A stretch of DNA of 64,000 bases. Origin: Curvularia sp. ZM96. Taxonomy: Eukaryota > Ascomycota > Dothideomycetes > Pleosporales > Pleosporaceae. Below are positions 32,961 to 45,997 of the stretch, one piece after another. The position numbers and the translations under genes were made by a program. Below the pieces are notes generated by a model, which was not told the DNA's origin, ran no database searches, and saw only the letters and a list, made by a program, of their open reading frames with translations. Every line of letters starts with the position of its first letter. Position 1 is the first letter of the stretch. The DNA is taken from positions 310,001 to 374,000 of the forward strand of contig JAJGBQ010000001.1 of the NCBI GenBank assembly GCA_022457065.1, given 5' to 3'.

Positions 32961-35020
32961 ATGCGGTCTGTACTCCTCGCCTCTCTGGCCTCTCTGTCTG
33001 CCATTGGCGTCCGTGGCCATCCCCACGCCAGCCAGGGCCGCAACGGACTTAGCCGCAGGGCTATCGACTTGGATTCCTTCCGTATCAAGCATGCTGCTGT
33101 ATACGCGAATGTCACCGAGGTCCAGGCCGATCCCGCCATCGACACCTCTCCTCTCACCCGGCGTGCAAGTGCCCAGGAAGTCGCAGATGACCTGATCAAG
33201 CTTACGGTTCCTGGTGCTACGTTCCGTCTTGCGGGAGACTCATACGTCGGCGACAATGGAATCGCTCACTTTTACTACAAGCAGACCGCCAACGGTCTAG
33301 ATATCGACACGGCCGACTTTAATGTAAACGTAAGTCGGTGCAATTCTTTCTGGTCAAATCTGATGTCCGAGACTACGTCAATCATCAAGCAGTTGACTAA
33401 CATTTACCAGGTTGACCGCGAGGGCAAAGTCTTTTCATATGGAAACTCCTTCTACCAGGGCGAAATCCCAGCACCACCAAGCCTGAGCAAGCGTGATGCT
33501 GCTGAACCAGTAAATGCTTTGAAGCAGGCTATTGAGATTCTTTCCCTTCCCGTCACTGCCCAGTCGGCTACTGCTGAACCCCAGCAAGACACCAACGTTT
33601 TCACGATCAAGAAGACGGATGGATGTGTTAGCGACCCGGAAGCACGCCTTGTCTATGTTATCAACCAAGAGGGAAAGCTGTCCCTCACCTGGAGGATCGA
33701 GACGGATATCCTGAGCAACTGGCTCCTGACCTATGTTGACGCCGAAACTGGCAACAAGGTTCACGCTGCCATTGACTACTCTGCCGACGCCACCTACAAC
33801 GTCTAGTATGTTGACATTTCCATTCTTGTACCTGCGCATCACTGACATCTTTCAGCCCCTGGGGCATCACCAACCCAACAGAGGGACAGCGCTCTCTGGT
33901 CAAGGATCCTGAGTATAAGCCAGCTAGCGAGTTTGGATGGCACAGCGATGGCAAGACCACATGGGACAGCACTCGCGGTAACAATGCGGCTGCCCAGAGC
34001 AACTGGAACAACGAACCAAGCAACCTCCTCGCTCTACCGCGCCCCTCTGCAAAGAACGGGGTCTATGATTTCCCTTACTCACCTGCTACGAGCGACTGGA
34101 AGTCGTACGTCAACGCCTCCACCACCCAGCTTTTCTACACCTCGAACAAGTATCACGACCTCCTCCACACGCTAGGTTTCAACGAGAAGGCTGGTAACTT
34201 TGAGCTCAACAACAACAATGCCGGTGGAAAGGGCAATGACTTTGCCTACCTCAATACCCAAGACGGGTCCGACACAGACAACGCAAACTTTGCCACACCG
34301 CCAGATGGCCAGTCCCCACGCATGCGCATGTACATGTTCACCTCGACCACGCCCTGGCGCGACAGCTCCTTCGATGCCGGTGTCGTCCTCCACGAGTATA
34401 CCCACGGCCTGTCTACCCGTCTTACCGGCGGCCCTGCCAACTCTGCATGCCTGAATCTTCTCGAATCCGGCGGTATGGGCGAAGGCTGGAGCGACGCCTT
34501 CGCCACCGCCATCCGCCTCCGACCCTCGGACACCAGCAAGACCAACTACCCCATCGGCGAGTGGGTCACCGGCAACCCCAAGGGTATCCGCCAGGCTCTC
34601 TACTCGACCGACATGACCGTCAACCCCCAAGTCTACTCCGACGCCAACAAGTACAACAGAGTCCACCCCATCGGCAACATCTGGGCCACGATGCTCTACG
34701 AAGTCATGTGGAACCTCATTGACAAGTACGGCAAGAACGACTCGGACCTCCCTGCTTTCGACTCGCGCGGCGTCCCCACCGACGGAAAGTACCTCGCCCT
34801 CAAGCTCTTCATGGACGGCATGGCCCTCCAACCCTGCAACCCCACTTTCGTCTCTGCCCGTGACGCCATCCTCGACGCCGACAAGGCGCTTACCGCCGGC
34901 CAGAACCAGTGCGAAATCTGGAAGGGTTTCGCCAAGCGCGGTCTTGGTCAGGGCGCCGTCTACTCTTCCACTTCTCGCACAAACAGCTTCGTTGTGCCCA
35001 CTGGCGTGTGCAAGGCCTAA
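32961..35020 (+). CDS. Secreted zinc metallopeptidase, fungalysin (M36)
   Basis: An extracellular endopeptidase made as a zymogen. Three exons, 32961-33329, 33411-33805 and 33856-35020, give 642 aa. A signal peptide (MRSVLLASLASLSAIGVRG) leads into an FTP-type propeptide to about residue 250 (FRLAGDSYVGDNGIAHFYYK). The mature domain begins near YPWGITNPTEGQRSLVKDP. The zinc site is H434-E435-x-x-H438 (LHEYTHGLS), with a downstream Glu in GGMGEGWSDAFATA as third ligand. The C-terminus CEIWKGFAKRGLGQGAV is the family ending. Length is normal (about 630-650). Such proteases feed on proteins and, in pathogens, can cut host chitinases; no virulence role is shown here. Confidence 0.95.
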
Positions 35021-35555
35021 AGGGGGAGTTTGAATGAATGATTGAATGAAAGAGCGAGTGGTGCGTATTCGTTTCGAATGTAAATATAGTTGCATCCTTG
35101 TATGTATGTATGCATGTATATAGCTGTTGATAATCAACAATTTTTACACATATTTTTTATGACATGGTACCATGTTTTTTCTGGGTCTGATGAAAGTAGC
35201 GGGGCGGTTTGAAAGTGTCTAAGAAATTTGTGTGCACGTATGTATATACGCGTGTGTTTGAGAATTTAACATGTTACATACCTACAATTCTGTGATTGGT
35301 TTTCTGTGATAGCACATCTTGATGTGTTTTTCTGCTGGAAAATCTCAATGTGGGGATATGGAGGATGGGTTGGATGAATGAATGTATCAAAGTAGAGAGA
35401 AAATTGTCATACAAATTACGCATGCCGATTATTCTACAGTAAGCAAAAAACAAGAACGCACGCAATGATGAACAACCAAGCTTGGCTTCTTCTTCTTGTT
35501 CTTCTTCAACTACTACTATCATCTGCTCATCCATCTCATACATGACAAGCTGATC
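35021..35555. other. Convergent 3' region with TATG-type simple repeats
   Basis: This is a low-complexity AT-rich tail between convergent genes. A (TATG)n-like run lies at about 35098-35121, and further GTATATACGCGTGTG-like sequence follows. No gene was seen. Confidence 0.4.
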
Positions 35556-36824
35556 TTATATCTTTGTCTTGGCAGTATCGTGATGCTCCGGCGCATCCTC
35601 ATCCACATCATCGTCCCACTCATCTCTCCTGACGCCGCTTTGTTCCGCCACCGAAGCACCGACACCGGTGCCTGACGCCGGCCCAGATCCCCCAGGCAGC
35701 GTGGCATCGTCGTCGCTCTCGTCCTCAAAAGCCGCGGGGTCAGCCAGGGGCTGGCTTTCTGGGTCGACATTACCCCTATTGGGGCTACTTCTTTTGGGGG
35801 CGCCTTCTACGCCCTCATCAGCAGACACCGAGATACCTCTTCTCCCCCACTTATTTTGCGGTTGTGCGGCGTTGTTTCTCTGACCACCTGTTTCCTCGTC
35901 GTAGTCGAAATCCATGCTTTTTCTGCCAACAAAGCGGCCAACAAGCCATCCGCGGCCCAAGTCATCCGAATCCACGACGCCCCCATGGCGCAGCTTGACG
36001 CGCTGACGTGTGTAGTAGACCCAGGCGAAGTCGATCATGAGGGCGGTTTGGATAGAGCCCCACACCCAGGATGTAGGGTCGCGGTAGTGGTCTTCGTTGG
36101 CGCCACGTACAATCCAATTAAGAACGTAGAGGAAGCGGTATGTGCCCAGTGCGACGAGGTAGTATGAGTCGATGACGGTGGGGACGGTGGTTTGGCGCAA
36201 GAGCAGTAGTTGCGGGATGATGCAGACGGATTCGAGGATTTCGGAGAATACCCAGAGGACCTGTTTGATCGCTTTAGTTCGACTCTTCAGTCTTGCCGTG
36301 GAACATTCAAACACTAACCTTGAGGAAGCTGCTGTGTCCGATGACCGTCTTCTTGAAGATGAGATACCAAAAAGGAGTGATGAGGAGGCTACCAAGCAGA
36401 CAGTACATGCCAAACTTCCATGCCTTTTCCCGCTCTCTTGTGCGTGCATATACGCTCGTCATTAGAAAGATGATGTAAAGAGAGGATAGCGTGTAGAAAA
36501 TCTAGCACCAGTCAGTCCTGCAGTTGCCAGCGTGGATCCATCCGAGCGCAGTCGTACCTTGAGGGAGAAGTTCCACGTATGCCACACATCTTTGGTCGCC
36601 GACGAAGTGAAAATGTCCAGGTATCGCGTACTGAAGACGAGTGCATAGAGCACCTGAGTGATGAGAGACACGCCTTTGAACGTAAGCAACGTCCGCCACG
36701 CTCAGAAACTCGATGCGACAAACTCACCCTCTGCACTGCTGTTCGAGTGGATAGCCCATATCAGTATGAGCTTCGACGAGGTATGCGAGACATCGCCGAG
36801 GATGTGGAAAAGGTTGAACCCCAT
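35556..36824 (-). CDS. ERD2/KDEL-receptor-like protein with long acidic C-terminal tail (366 aa)
   Basis: ERD2 recycles HDEL/KDEL-bearing ER residents from the Golgi by COPI transport. Four exons: 36728-36824, 36558-36673, 36319-36501 and 35556-36260. The start MGFNLFHILGDVSHTSSKLI matches the ERD2 N-terminus. The chain then runs through about seven hydrophobic segments: VSLITQVLYALVFSTRYLDI, the FSLKIFYTLSSLYIIFLM region, FGMYCLLGSLLITPFWYLIF, a VLWVFSEILESVCIIPQLLL segment, SYYLVALGTYRFLYVLNWI and a last segment up to YYTRQRVKLR at about residue 221. Classical ERD2 is about 212-220 aa and ends soon after this point. Here about 145 more residues follow, mostly hydrophilic and Asp/Glu/Ser-rich (ESDDDATLPG, DEWDDDVDEDA). 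Retrieval-ligand specificity is not shown. Confidence 0.85.
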
Positions 36825-39800
36825 GTTGGGGGCGAGAGGTCGTGTGCGACGGCTACACAGCAATAGGCTGGCCGCCTGCTGCCGGCTGGTTGGAGTTCAG
36901 ATCGAAGTGTTCGGCACCTGTGTGCCCGGGCGATTCTCCGTGGTAAAGGACGGCAATATGCGGGATGATCCGACACGAGTTGTTGCAAGATTCGGGAGTT
37001 CCAGATGGAAAAGGCAGAGATACAGAGCGATTGCGTAGATGGTGATGCGTTTCCGAGCTGATGTATCGCGTCTACGCAAGCTACCAGGTATCCGTAACGT
37101 GCTTGGCATTACCCCAGGGTCCAATTCGGCGCTAACCTCTATGCGGACTGGCGGGTGGGGACGTCCAGAGTCTGGGAACCGCTGGCTAGCCTCCGCGATC
37201 CGCCAGTCTAGCCTCAATATCCAACTGACAGACATGACTTCATCACTCATCCAATCGTACGAGGACACCCGAAAGCCACGCATGGGCATGCTGGTGTGGC
37301 TTGACCAGGCGAGCTGGTTATATTACCTGGCGGATACCAAACGGCCTGAACAACGTACCGTGCTGAGGACACTGCCGTGATAGTGACTGCGACCTGGGTT
37401 TCGAATCGAACATATGATTGCGTTCTCCAAGGACACTGTTTCTGTGTTTCATGCAGGCCATTTCCAAAATTTCATTGCCGCAGGTAAGAAGCCTCGAGGC
37501 GAGGACGATTATTCTTCGGTACACCGCCTGAACTACATGTGCTGAGGTAAGGTCCACGCCACGCCATGCATGACTGTTGAAGTGCATCAATGGCATGCAA
37601 TTGGCGCTGGAAGGGCCGTTGAAGTCTCTTATGAATGTGTTGAACCTCTTCGCTGATACACGGCGGGTGTGGGGGCAGAAGATGATGAGATACCATTATG
37701 CCGTTGATTGCGTTCAGGTACTTTCTGCGAATGTTGCTCGGCTTACCAAAAACAACATTTATGGGATCTCGAAAGGCCGCGAACGTTCCCAAAGATAACT
37801 GGTCATCCGGATACAAGGACCTTCTGCGCTAGGCGTGGTGGCCTCCGGCTTGTACGAGTCGCAACTGCCCGAGCGACGGGACGAGGGCATAACGAACTTA
37901 TTCATTACCCGTCAACCCGCCAACCCGCTGTCCTGGAACCGTGAGATAAGGATTGGCCCGGCTCGCTTGCACTTTTGTGATCCTTCAGTTTCGCGTTGGT
38001 ACCTCTTACGGGAGAGTCCGTGGAGGCTCCTGCAAGGCCTGCAAGGCGTCCAATGTGGCATATGCGAGACGGCCTGATTGTGTCTCTCGGCATAGCTCTG
38101 GAATGGCCTCCCAGCAAGCCCATGCCATCAGTATGTGGCTAATTACTTGTCAGTGGTCACGATGCGGATTGACTCTGAAACTCGTGACTTTGGTTGGATG
38201 AGCGACACCACGCATCATCTCACTGGTGCTCGATGCGCGTCCAGCTTTCGAGACCTGTGACAATGAACGCTGTTCAATTATGCGGCGGGGCTGCTGCAAG
38301 TGCTAGAAATAGACATCAGTACGTTTCTGCCACGTTCCAGCGGTCCTCTTTCTATACGCGCTGGAGAGACCAAGGACAGTGTTCTAATTGTGACGAGGCA
38401 TACTAGGTTGGCGAGTCATAAAAAAGGGCTTTTAGAACGAAAATCGAAGATGAGGAACATGGCTAAGTGGCTGTATTGATGTTGGTGAGGCAGTGTATGG
38501 AATGCCTTAGAACACGGCACGGTGCGGCAACATTTAACGCACAGCCGCCAAACGAAAGTCAATTCTCCACCACAAGGAGCCCGGATATACTAGAAAGCTC
38601 TTGAGGCGCCAAAAAAGGTCGTGATCGTTTCGGAAACACGGAAAATTCTCTGCCATGGCCAGGAGCTAACCTCATGAGCGACGACGATGGGCAGAAGACA
38701 GCAAGCGAGCGGGGTGGTCGGGAATAGAGGCCTGCGCTTTCCAGGTCTTTAGCCGACCGACAACTCACAGCCTAGAAGGCCTAGTAGAGATGGCACGTTG
38801 ATGGTGGGGTGTGACCAGCCTGCGCCGTCAATCACTCTTCCCAGCACCAGGTTGCTAAGTGCATGGTGTGGGGCGATGATCTGTGACTAGGCACGCGCAC
38901 TGGCAGGCAATATGGATGTGTGGGTGGTGGTGGCAGTGGTGATCGAAGCCTTCGTGTATGAGTGGTGGTTTTCAAGTACAAAGAGGAGGAGAAGGTGAGT
39001 TGGAGGGATGGGTGGATAGGAGGATGGCACGAATGCGGCAAATTAGCGGTCTTTGCCAGCCGAAGCGGATATTAGGGGCCAATGACGAGCAGCCCAACGC
39101 AGCATTTAAGCGCCTTTGTGTCGACGGCGGGGCAATTTGCTGGCTTTGATGTCAATTCACGGCGCAGTCACCCAGCAACACCGAATAGGAAGACACGGGC
39201 GGGCCAAACGTCGTCCTCGTGCGCTATGGAACACCCCCCTTGTTGTCGACATCCTGTGGCGCCGCCAGCACAGACGGGTTCGTCAATATCACGCTGCAGC
39301 GAAGAGAGATTATGCTTTGGCCAGCTCTCTCGTAAAACTCGCCGTTGCTGAGAGCCCGAGGTCACGGGTAACGGCCGCCTGGACCCGATGTCACCCTTGA
39401 CGGCGAACGGCAGTTGACAGACGACTATGCTGATGGCAGCTGGCCAGCTGAACGGCACAGCAAGGCTGTGTCAGTGCTTTGACACCGACGGCTGCGCCAT
39501 GATCACCGCCGTTGAAGCATCGCATCCACATCAACCGACCCAGAAAGCCGTTCCGGGTCAGCAAATGGGTCGGACACAACCGTCGACTGACCATGCATGC
39601 CTGGCCAATTCGCGGCTCAAGCGCAACGCAGCGCAACCGGGGTCTATGCCGCCATACCGCGCAAAGCCAGCCTAGAAAGCAGGGTGAATGCCCGGGGCGC
39701 TAACGTGCAGGCCTGACAGTCAATGCGCGCAGCTCCCAATCCTTCCAGGCCTACCCTCCTGGGCGCACGATACAGTCAACGCACTAGAGAGTGACATGCA

Positions 39801-40026
39801 CAAGGAGCCCGCTATACCGTTACTATCTTGATAAATATGGCAGAGGCCTCCCCCTACCCCAGTCATATACCTGGATCCTGAACACCAGCACTGGGCGCCG
39901 CATTTTCTCACTTCCTACTGTTGCTACCACCCCCCTCCGTCTCCTTGCTGGCTAGATTGCCGACCATAGTGGAAGGTGCAGCAAAAAAAAAGGGCCCTTT
40001 TCATTTGCCCTCCAGCAATAGAGGTC
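36825..40026. other. 3.2-kb gene-poor region upstream of the Myb-like gene
   Basis: All open frames here are short, and none carries a recognisable motif or splice-linked continuation that I could build. The left end is the promoter of the ERD2-like gene and the right end that of the Myb-like gene. It may hold non-coding transcripts or decayed transposons; I see no terminal repeats. Confidence 0.4.
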
Positions 40027-41402
40027 ATGTCGACTATACTTGAATGTGCCATCCCTCCTCCACACCTCTTCCAATCCAGGACTCCTTCCTGGCAAACTTC
40101 CAACCTCACTCAAACGTACCCCGCCCCGGCTTCTTCACCTACTCCGATATCCCCCCAGTCGCTTCAACCGTCCATGTCTCGACTACCAGAAAGCCCTCTT
40201 GCTCCTCACGAGGTGGGCCGAGTTCCAACTTCGGCGTGGTACGGCCCCTCGATTTCGGCCCCCGAATGCCCCAGTGAGGTTTGTACTTCGTTCTTGCTCT
40301 GCGATCGGCTATTCACATGCGTCCCTCTAGACCAACTACACTTCATACAACAACTATATGACTCCCCATACGTCTTCCATCAATATGTCGTCGCCAGCAA
40401 CTACATTTCCTTACATGACAAAACATTCTATATCTACCACACAACTGGATCCTTCTGGAACAATGTCTCCCGGCACTGTCTACTCGAGAGAGTCAGTGGC
40501 TACTGAACCTGCCAGTCCCTCAGAAGAACCTCGGTCCGACGCAAGAACCTCGTTGCATCAGTCGACCATGCGCCTAGGGCAACAGTCTCACATGCCGGAG
40601 CGAAATCACACCAACTTGGGCTCGTTGAATTCTACAACAGCCAACGTGTCTTGGGCAATGAATCCGTTGGGTATTCACTCCGGTCATGAATCGTATTATT
40701 CAGCATTTTCAGCCATGAATCACAGTCCTCGTATGGTCGAACCGTCCGTAGAGCTACCACACCAGATGGCCTCACCACAGCCCCGGCGCATGTACACTCC
40801 CATAGCTCCTCTGCCCCAAGAGGCTCCTCGATCTCATAGTATCAAGAGATACCACGAGGATGAAGAAGAAGCGCTCGATAACTCTAAGCGCAGAAAGCGA
40901 TCAGATTCGCAAACTTCGACACAGGTTGAGCTCAGTGAAGAAGACAAGTTACTACTCAAGCTCAAGGAACAAGAATCCATGCCATGGAAAGACATTGCCG
41001 CTCGTTTTCAGACCGATCTCCAAAAATCATACCAAATACCAGCACTACAGATGCGTTACAAGCGCCTGAGAGAAAGAATGCGCGTCTGGACCGATACAGA
41101 CCGTCAAGCACTGCGCATGGCGCATGAGTACTGGGCGCAAAACAAGTTTGAGATTATTGCGCAAAAGGTATACATCGCTTGAATGATCTGGAATACGCCT
41201 CTGACCAATCCTACAGATGTTGGAGTACGGTACGCAAGAGAAATGGACTGCACGGCAATGCTCACGCCAATGGCAAATGATGGATCAACCGACAATGTCG
41301 TATGCACAGTTCGATCATGTGCAGCAGGGCTTTGCTCCGTACGCCATGAGCCCCGTCGAGCCGCCACCCAACAACTGCCTACCCTTCCTACACAACTCAT
41401 GA
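40027..41402 (+). CDS. Myb/SANT-like DNA-binding protein (424 aa)
   Basis: Three exons, 40027-40278, 40331-41167 and 41217-41402. The first 270 residues are Pro/Ser/Thr/Met-rich and look disordered. A basic cluster NSKRRKRSDS (possible nuclear signal) precedes a helical C-terminal module. One SANT-like repeat is at about 292-335 (LSEEDKLLLKLKEQESMPWK, DIAARF, LQMRYKRLRERM), immediately followed by a second (WTDTDRQALRMAHEYWAQNK, FEIIAQKML, WTARQCSRQWQMM). Intron 2 splits the second repeat, and the join restores it. It is likely a nuclear transcription regulator; targets unknown. The N-terminal frame is chosen because it has an ATG and the right composition. A second frame over exon 1 is also open and would splice in phase but has no ATG. 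Confidence 0.75.
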
Positions 41403-44400
41403 GCTCTTCTTCGTCACATTGTGCGAACAAAGTGTCTTGCAGCTATGATTTTTCTCTTTTTGTTCGACATCTTCATGGATCTACCCAGCAAACTGTCCCA
41501 CTCAAACGCCCCCTCACTCTATGCGCTGCGGTACAGGCAAGAGCATTTTCCAGAAAAGCGTGAGGCGGTTTGCATAGGGGGAGATTTAGGGCGCACTAGG
41601 CAACAAAACGGCTCAACCAGTACGCAGCCAGCACCTTCTTCCGAGGCTGCTCATCACACGCCCTTTCACATCTACTACTCTTCGCTTGATACCCTTGCTT
41701 GAGGTCCAGCCGTGACCGCAATTTTTTCTAACGAGATTATTCCCTTTTCTATGGGGTTGCCCGGATACTCGGTAACGCCCCCCTTTCTCCATTACTGTGC
41801 CTTATGCACCTCATCCCTCGCTGCTGCTGCAAGTCAAAAAGCGTTGGGCGCATCTAGCTAGTCCAGGCCACGGGGCTACGAATGATAGGAAATGACGTAA
41901 AATGACATTTCACAAACGAAATAGCCTCCCTATATTGCCTACTTGTGGAGTGGTGACGTGAAACTATCCATCCTTCGCATCTCCCTCATACCCAATCCGT
42001 GAGGGATGCCCTTTGCTCTGAATAAAACCCGGTTTTCTCCTACTATCCACTTTTCCCCTACACCACACCCACATCTGACAAACCAGACGCAGAAAACCAC
42101 GCCGCAATCAATTTGCAATTGGGGCAAATCCCACCGCGCCGCAATCACCAAGGCGATATCGCTTAGCCACCTTACCTACGCGACGAAGCATTCAACAAAA
42201 CGTATGAGAAGGAAGAGGGGAAAAAATAGGATACCCCCTTCCATCCCGTGTCTGGACCCTTTTTGTTGATCCTCGAGACCGGAGTACGTTTTTCACATGC
42301 AGGGGATATACAAATACATAGTAGCACGCTCAAACGGTTCCCCTTGCCGCGGCACAAATGATGCCTTTCCCCTCTTTTCTCTCTCCATGAAATTTCCAGT
42401 CTTCACCCGCGCGCCTGGGTCCGTCCCGCACAAAAGGGAAGGAAAAAGCGGCACAGACAATGAATTGAGCGAGCCAGGCGCAGTAGTAGCAAGCGCCATT
42501 GAAAAACTGCGCCTTATTCGGCCCGTTAGGTCGCCAATAGAGGCAAGGTTCTGCATGCGAAAATGTGGCATAGTATAGGCAGTCTTCTTTTGTGTCTGGC
42601 TTCGATCGCAGTCTTCGCCGTTGTGCAGGCAGGTGGCAACATGTGAGTCGAGTGGAGGGGGGTGTGGAGGCGGAGACGGGAACGTAACACATGTACCTAC
42701 GCATGTGTGTGTCGTGTTTGTGTCGTTTACTTTGCTGTGCCGCAATAGCGTGATGGTGCCGAGCAGGCACACACACACACACACACACACACACCCCTCT
42801 CTTTCTTCCCACCCGAAAAAGTCGCACGTGTCAGAGACATGTAACCAGGGGGATTGCCTGGGGCCCTGTGTTTGGTCTGAGTTGGAAGGTCACAGGTTGC
42901 TTTGGAATAGTAGATTGGAAGTAGAGGCACTACGCCCCCAGATGCCCTGTTGTACATAGCGCTTTGATCAGCTCGGTTCGCTTGCGTAGGTGTAACCGTC
43001 GTTCCAAGCATGGTTTCTAGGGCGAAGAATGAGTAAGAGCGCCCTTGCGGTTGAGGAGGTGTGATCGACACCAGCATTCTACCCAGAGTGTAGGCATATG
43101 ACTGGCTAGTATAGTCAGCCCTATGTTCAAGCCATGGTTGCTGAAGTCTTTTTTCTCCACGCGACCGAACAAGTGTTCGCCCTTTTTGTGAAAATACGAT
43201 GGTATGTCAGGACCCACAATCCGGGCTCTGGTCAGGGGGGGTAGTCTCGGATGCTGCACTTGGTACCTACCTATTACAGCTGTGTAGCATCCCTGTACCC
43301 AGTATCTGACGGTGGAGATGTCACATCCTTAGCGGAGACCTTGGCTGAGATGGCTCTCCTTCTCGGCGGATGTGGAGGGAACGGCTCTGGCGAGTATGAT
43401 TGGAAGTGTTGCTCGTCATGCCATGCTACTACTGTCTTACACAAAGAAGCTGGATTAGTCGGATAGAGTTTTCTTCAGCGGATGACAAGGTCTTTTCGCT
43501 ATCCAGCTGTTCCGGTAGTCTGATCACGAATAGGTGAGAAAATGAAACAGAAAGGTGTAGACACTGCTGTGAGTTCAAGTGTGTTTTGGACTGGAGTCAT
43601 TTTACAAGAGATATTGCAATCCCTGAAGTTTTTGACCGTACCTGCAGGTACTTTAATTCCAGAGCGTGGACATGGCTGTGGAGTACTACGAAGAAATTCA
43701 TTCTTCACGCGAGAAACGTCTTGCATTTGCAATGGGGATATGATGCCGTGACGACTTTCTCCTTTCCACTTTCGTAAACCTGCATCTCGCAAGTTGGAGC
43801 TTTTCATAGAAAACTCTGTTGACCCTTCCATCCATCCTCGACACGTCGACTGTTGCCCCAAATACGGTCTGACGTGCATCCGTGCTGCTTGGACATCATC
43901 TGCCGAACCTAAAAGAAGGCGACTGTGCGCAGGGCGAGACCAGCTCCAAGTAGGACAATGCATCTTTGGGCTATGACTGGTCAGTTGGGTGGGAAAGGTG
44001 ATGAGTTTGGATCTGGGCTTGCGATCTGCTCCACGATTGCTTACAGCTTACTCGGGGCAGAGGGAAATTTCATGCCACAGGACCTAGTAAGCTTACTTGC
44101 ATCCGCTCGCTAATGCCGTTGCGGACCGTGTCGAAGGCCGGTCGTTGCGCGGATAAGTGGCTTACTTGCTTTTCTCCCAGGTTGACAGCGGCCCGATCAA
44201 CCCTATGGTCAAAGCTGAGACAGCTGGTAGTTGTCCAGCTCCAGCCACGTCCAATAGAAGGTGAATGATGATGGAGCCAGGACGTTCAAGTCTTTTTAGC
44301 GATCTTAACAGCCTTGGTATCATCTTAATCAAGATATTCAACAACGTGATCCGACGTGGCGTCAGCGAAGGCGTAAGAGTGGTAAAGCCCCCACGTTGAT

Positions 44401-45997
44401 GAGTGGGTGTGCATATCGCAGTTACTCGGAAGTCGCCGTAACCTCAGATAGGTGGCTCTAGGTTCCCGACAGCAGCCATTGCGTTTCGTATTCTGGAATC
44501 AGCATCCAATAGTAACACGAGTTCGGAAAGTGAGAAGTAGAATGGTGTACTCGGTACAGGCGGCATTGGTCAACCTTCGGGAACTCCTCCGCATTGCCGA
44601 ACATGCGATAAGCTGAAAGGCAGTTAAAAGAAACATGGATACAGCAAAACCTTCCCAACACAGACATGTTTAAAATACTTGCCAAGTAATGAGATGGACA
44701 AAGAGTTTAGAGACCCGATAGACGGACAATAGAAAACGACGACACTGCAGCTGTGAATGAACACTCACATCCAGTGTCTCGACCGAGTCCATGTTTCAGA
44801 TCTGCGCCCCGCATTCGTGAAGTGGTGCTTCCCTTTCTACGGGTTTGCATAACATGTTCAGTCGATAATCATGAGAATTGTTGAACTGCGGCCCATTTAG
44901 CCGCACTACACAAGATTCATTGGCGGCAACGAAAGACATCTGCTCGGGCTTGTGAGGTCATGGTGCACGTGCGCGTCAGCATGCCCCCCACCTTTGTTTC
45001 TCTCCGGCTGATGAATGATGAGTGCTCTGGCTCGTGCATCCGTTCCTTCGCATGATGAATGCCGGGAAGCGCTCGAGGCTATGGCTGAAATCCACCTCTC
45101 ATTTGGATAGGGTTGGAAACCCTCGGGGATCGGTTGCCTGACGTATTTGTCGGCTAATGTTGAAGAGTTCTTGGGCTCCTAGAACGCTTTGCCAAGTCCA
45201 AAAACGTAAGACATCTCCTGAGGCGCCGCCGATGTGCGGGACTAGGTGCCAATCCACCAGTAGATGCAGAGGCAGTCGCCTACCAGTGATTATCCACAAC
45301 GCCCGTATATGTACGCAGGGTGGCTTCCAGCTGTGCTGACCGCTAGAGACGGGATTGCGTGTACTTTCCGCCCCACTGACCTTCTTGTTCGGTATCTTCC
45401 CCAGATCTTCTTCGGCCCTTCTAGCGCTTATGGCGCCCGTTAAGTCGGGTGCCGTGCAGCTGTCTGCGAAGCTGCCCGGGGTGTGTATGCAATGTGTAGG
45501 CGCGATGCTTGCCTACAAGTCTGGAGCACAGGATACATGAGCGTTTAAAGTAAGCGCATCGAGTGTGATAGGAGACTGCAAACATTTAACCGGTCATGGT
45601 GTTCTGTCTAGGTTAAATGTGATGCTGCGCCGCATATCCCGAGGCAGTGGTGCCACGCATGCTCTGAATTGCCGCTAATACTTCCATTATGGGATGGATA
45701 GTAACGTAAGTCCACAAAGCTATGGAATTCGCGGTGTTAACTACGGAGCTGTTTTAAGGAGTTCGAAGGATAAGTCGGATGAGAGGCAGACCAATGAGTT
45801 GAGACGTCCTCGTCGGTGCCTTGACGGACGTTTCTATCAAACCTCTTATGTGCGTTATCCCCGCAATCCCCGAAATCCCCGATAGCTATCACGTGCGCCT
45901 CAATGTACTCTACGCGTCAGTGCCTGCAGTGTCTTGAGGCCTTCGAAGTTCAATTCCATAAATTTCACCGGCCTCCCAAATTGTCGTAGATGCTATT
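41403..45997. other. 4.6-kb gene-poor region
   Basis: No protein-coding gene is supported. Contents noticed are a long C/T-rich 3' flank of the Myb-like gene, a (CA)n microsatellite at 42768-42794, a triple TCCCCG(C/A)AA-like repeat at about 45857-45882 and a CACGTG E-box at 45890-45895 in the AKR promoter. Scattered short frames look random. Confidence 0.4.
42768..42794. repeat. (CA)n microsatellite
   Basis: About 13.5 uninterrupted CA units are flanked by unique sequence. It lies in a gene-poor region and is likely polymorphic between isolates. Confidence 0.95.

Noticed and set aside
34172..35140. 322-codon frame antisense to fungalysin
   Set aside because: Its repeated Val/Gly/Glu pattern is the mirror of the strongly biased codons of fungalysin exon 3; no independent evidence.
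36897..37380. Overlapping 113- and 130-codon frames on opposite strands
   Set aside because: Neither shows a motif; they mirror each other over the same stretch, as expected by chance in GC-balanced DNA.
37391..37410. GGTTTCGAATC, resembling a tRNA B box
   Set aside because: No A box or cloverleaf could be built around it; I find no tRNA gene in the window.
42768..42794. CA repeat considered as possible CRISPR-like or regulatory array
   Set aside because: Uninterrupted dinucleotide repeat without spacers; an ordinary microsatellite.
43499..43963. 154-codon minus-strand frame in the gene-poor region
   Set aside because: No motif, no splice-linked neighbour, composition like random sequence.
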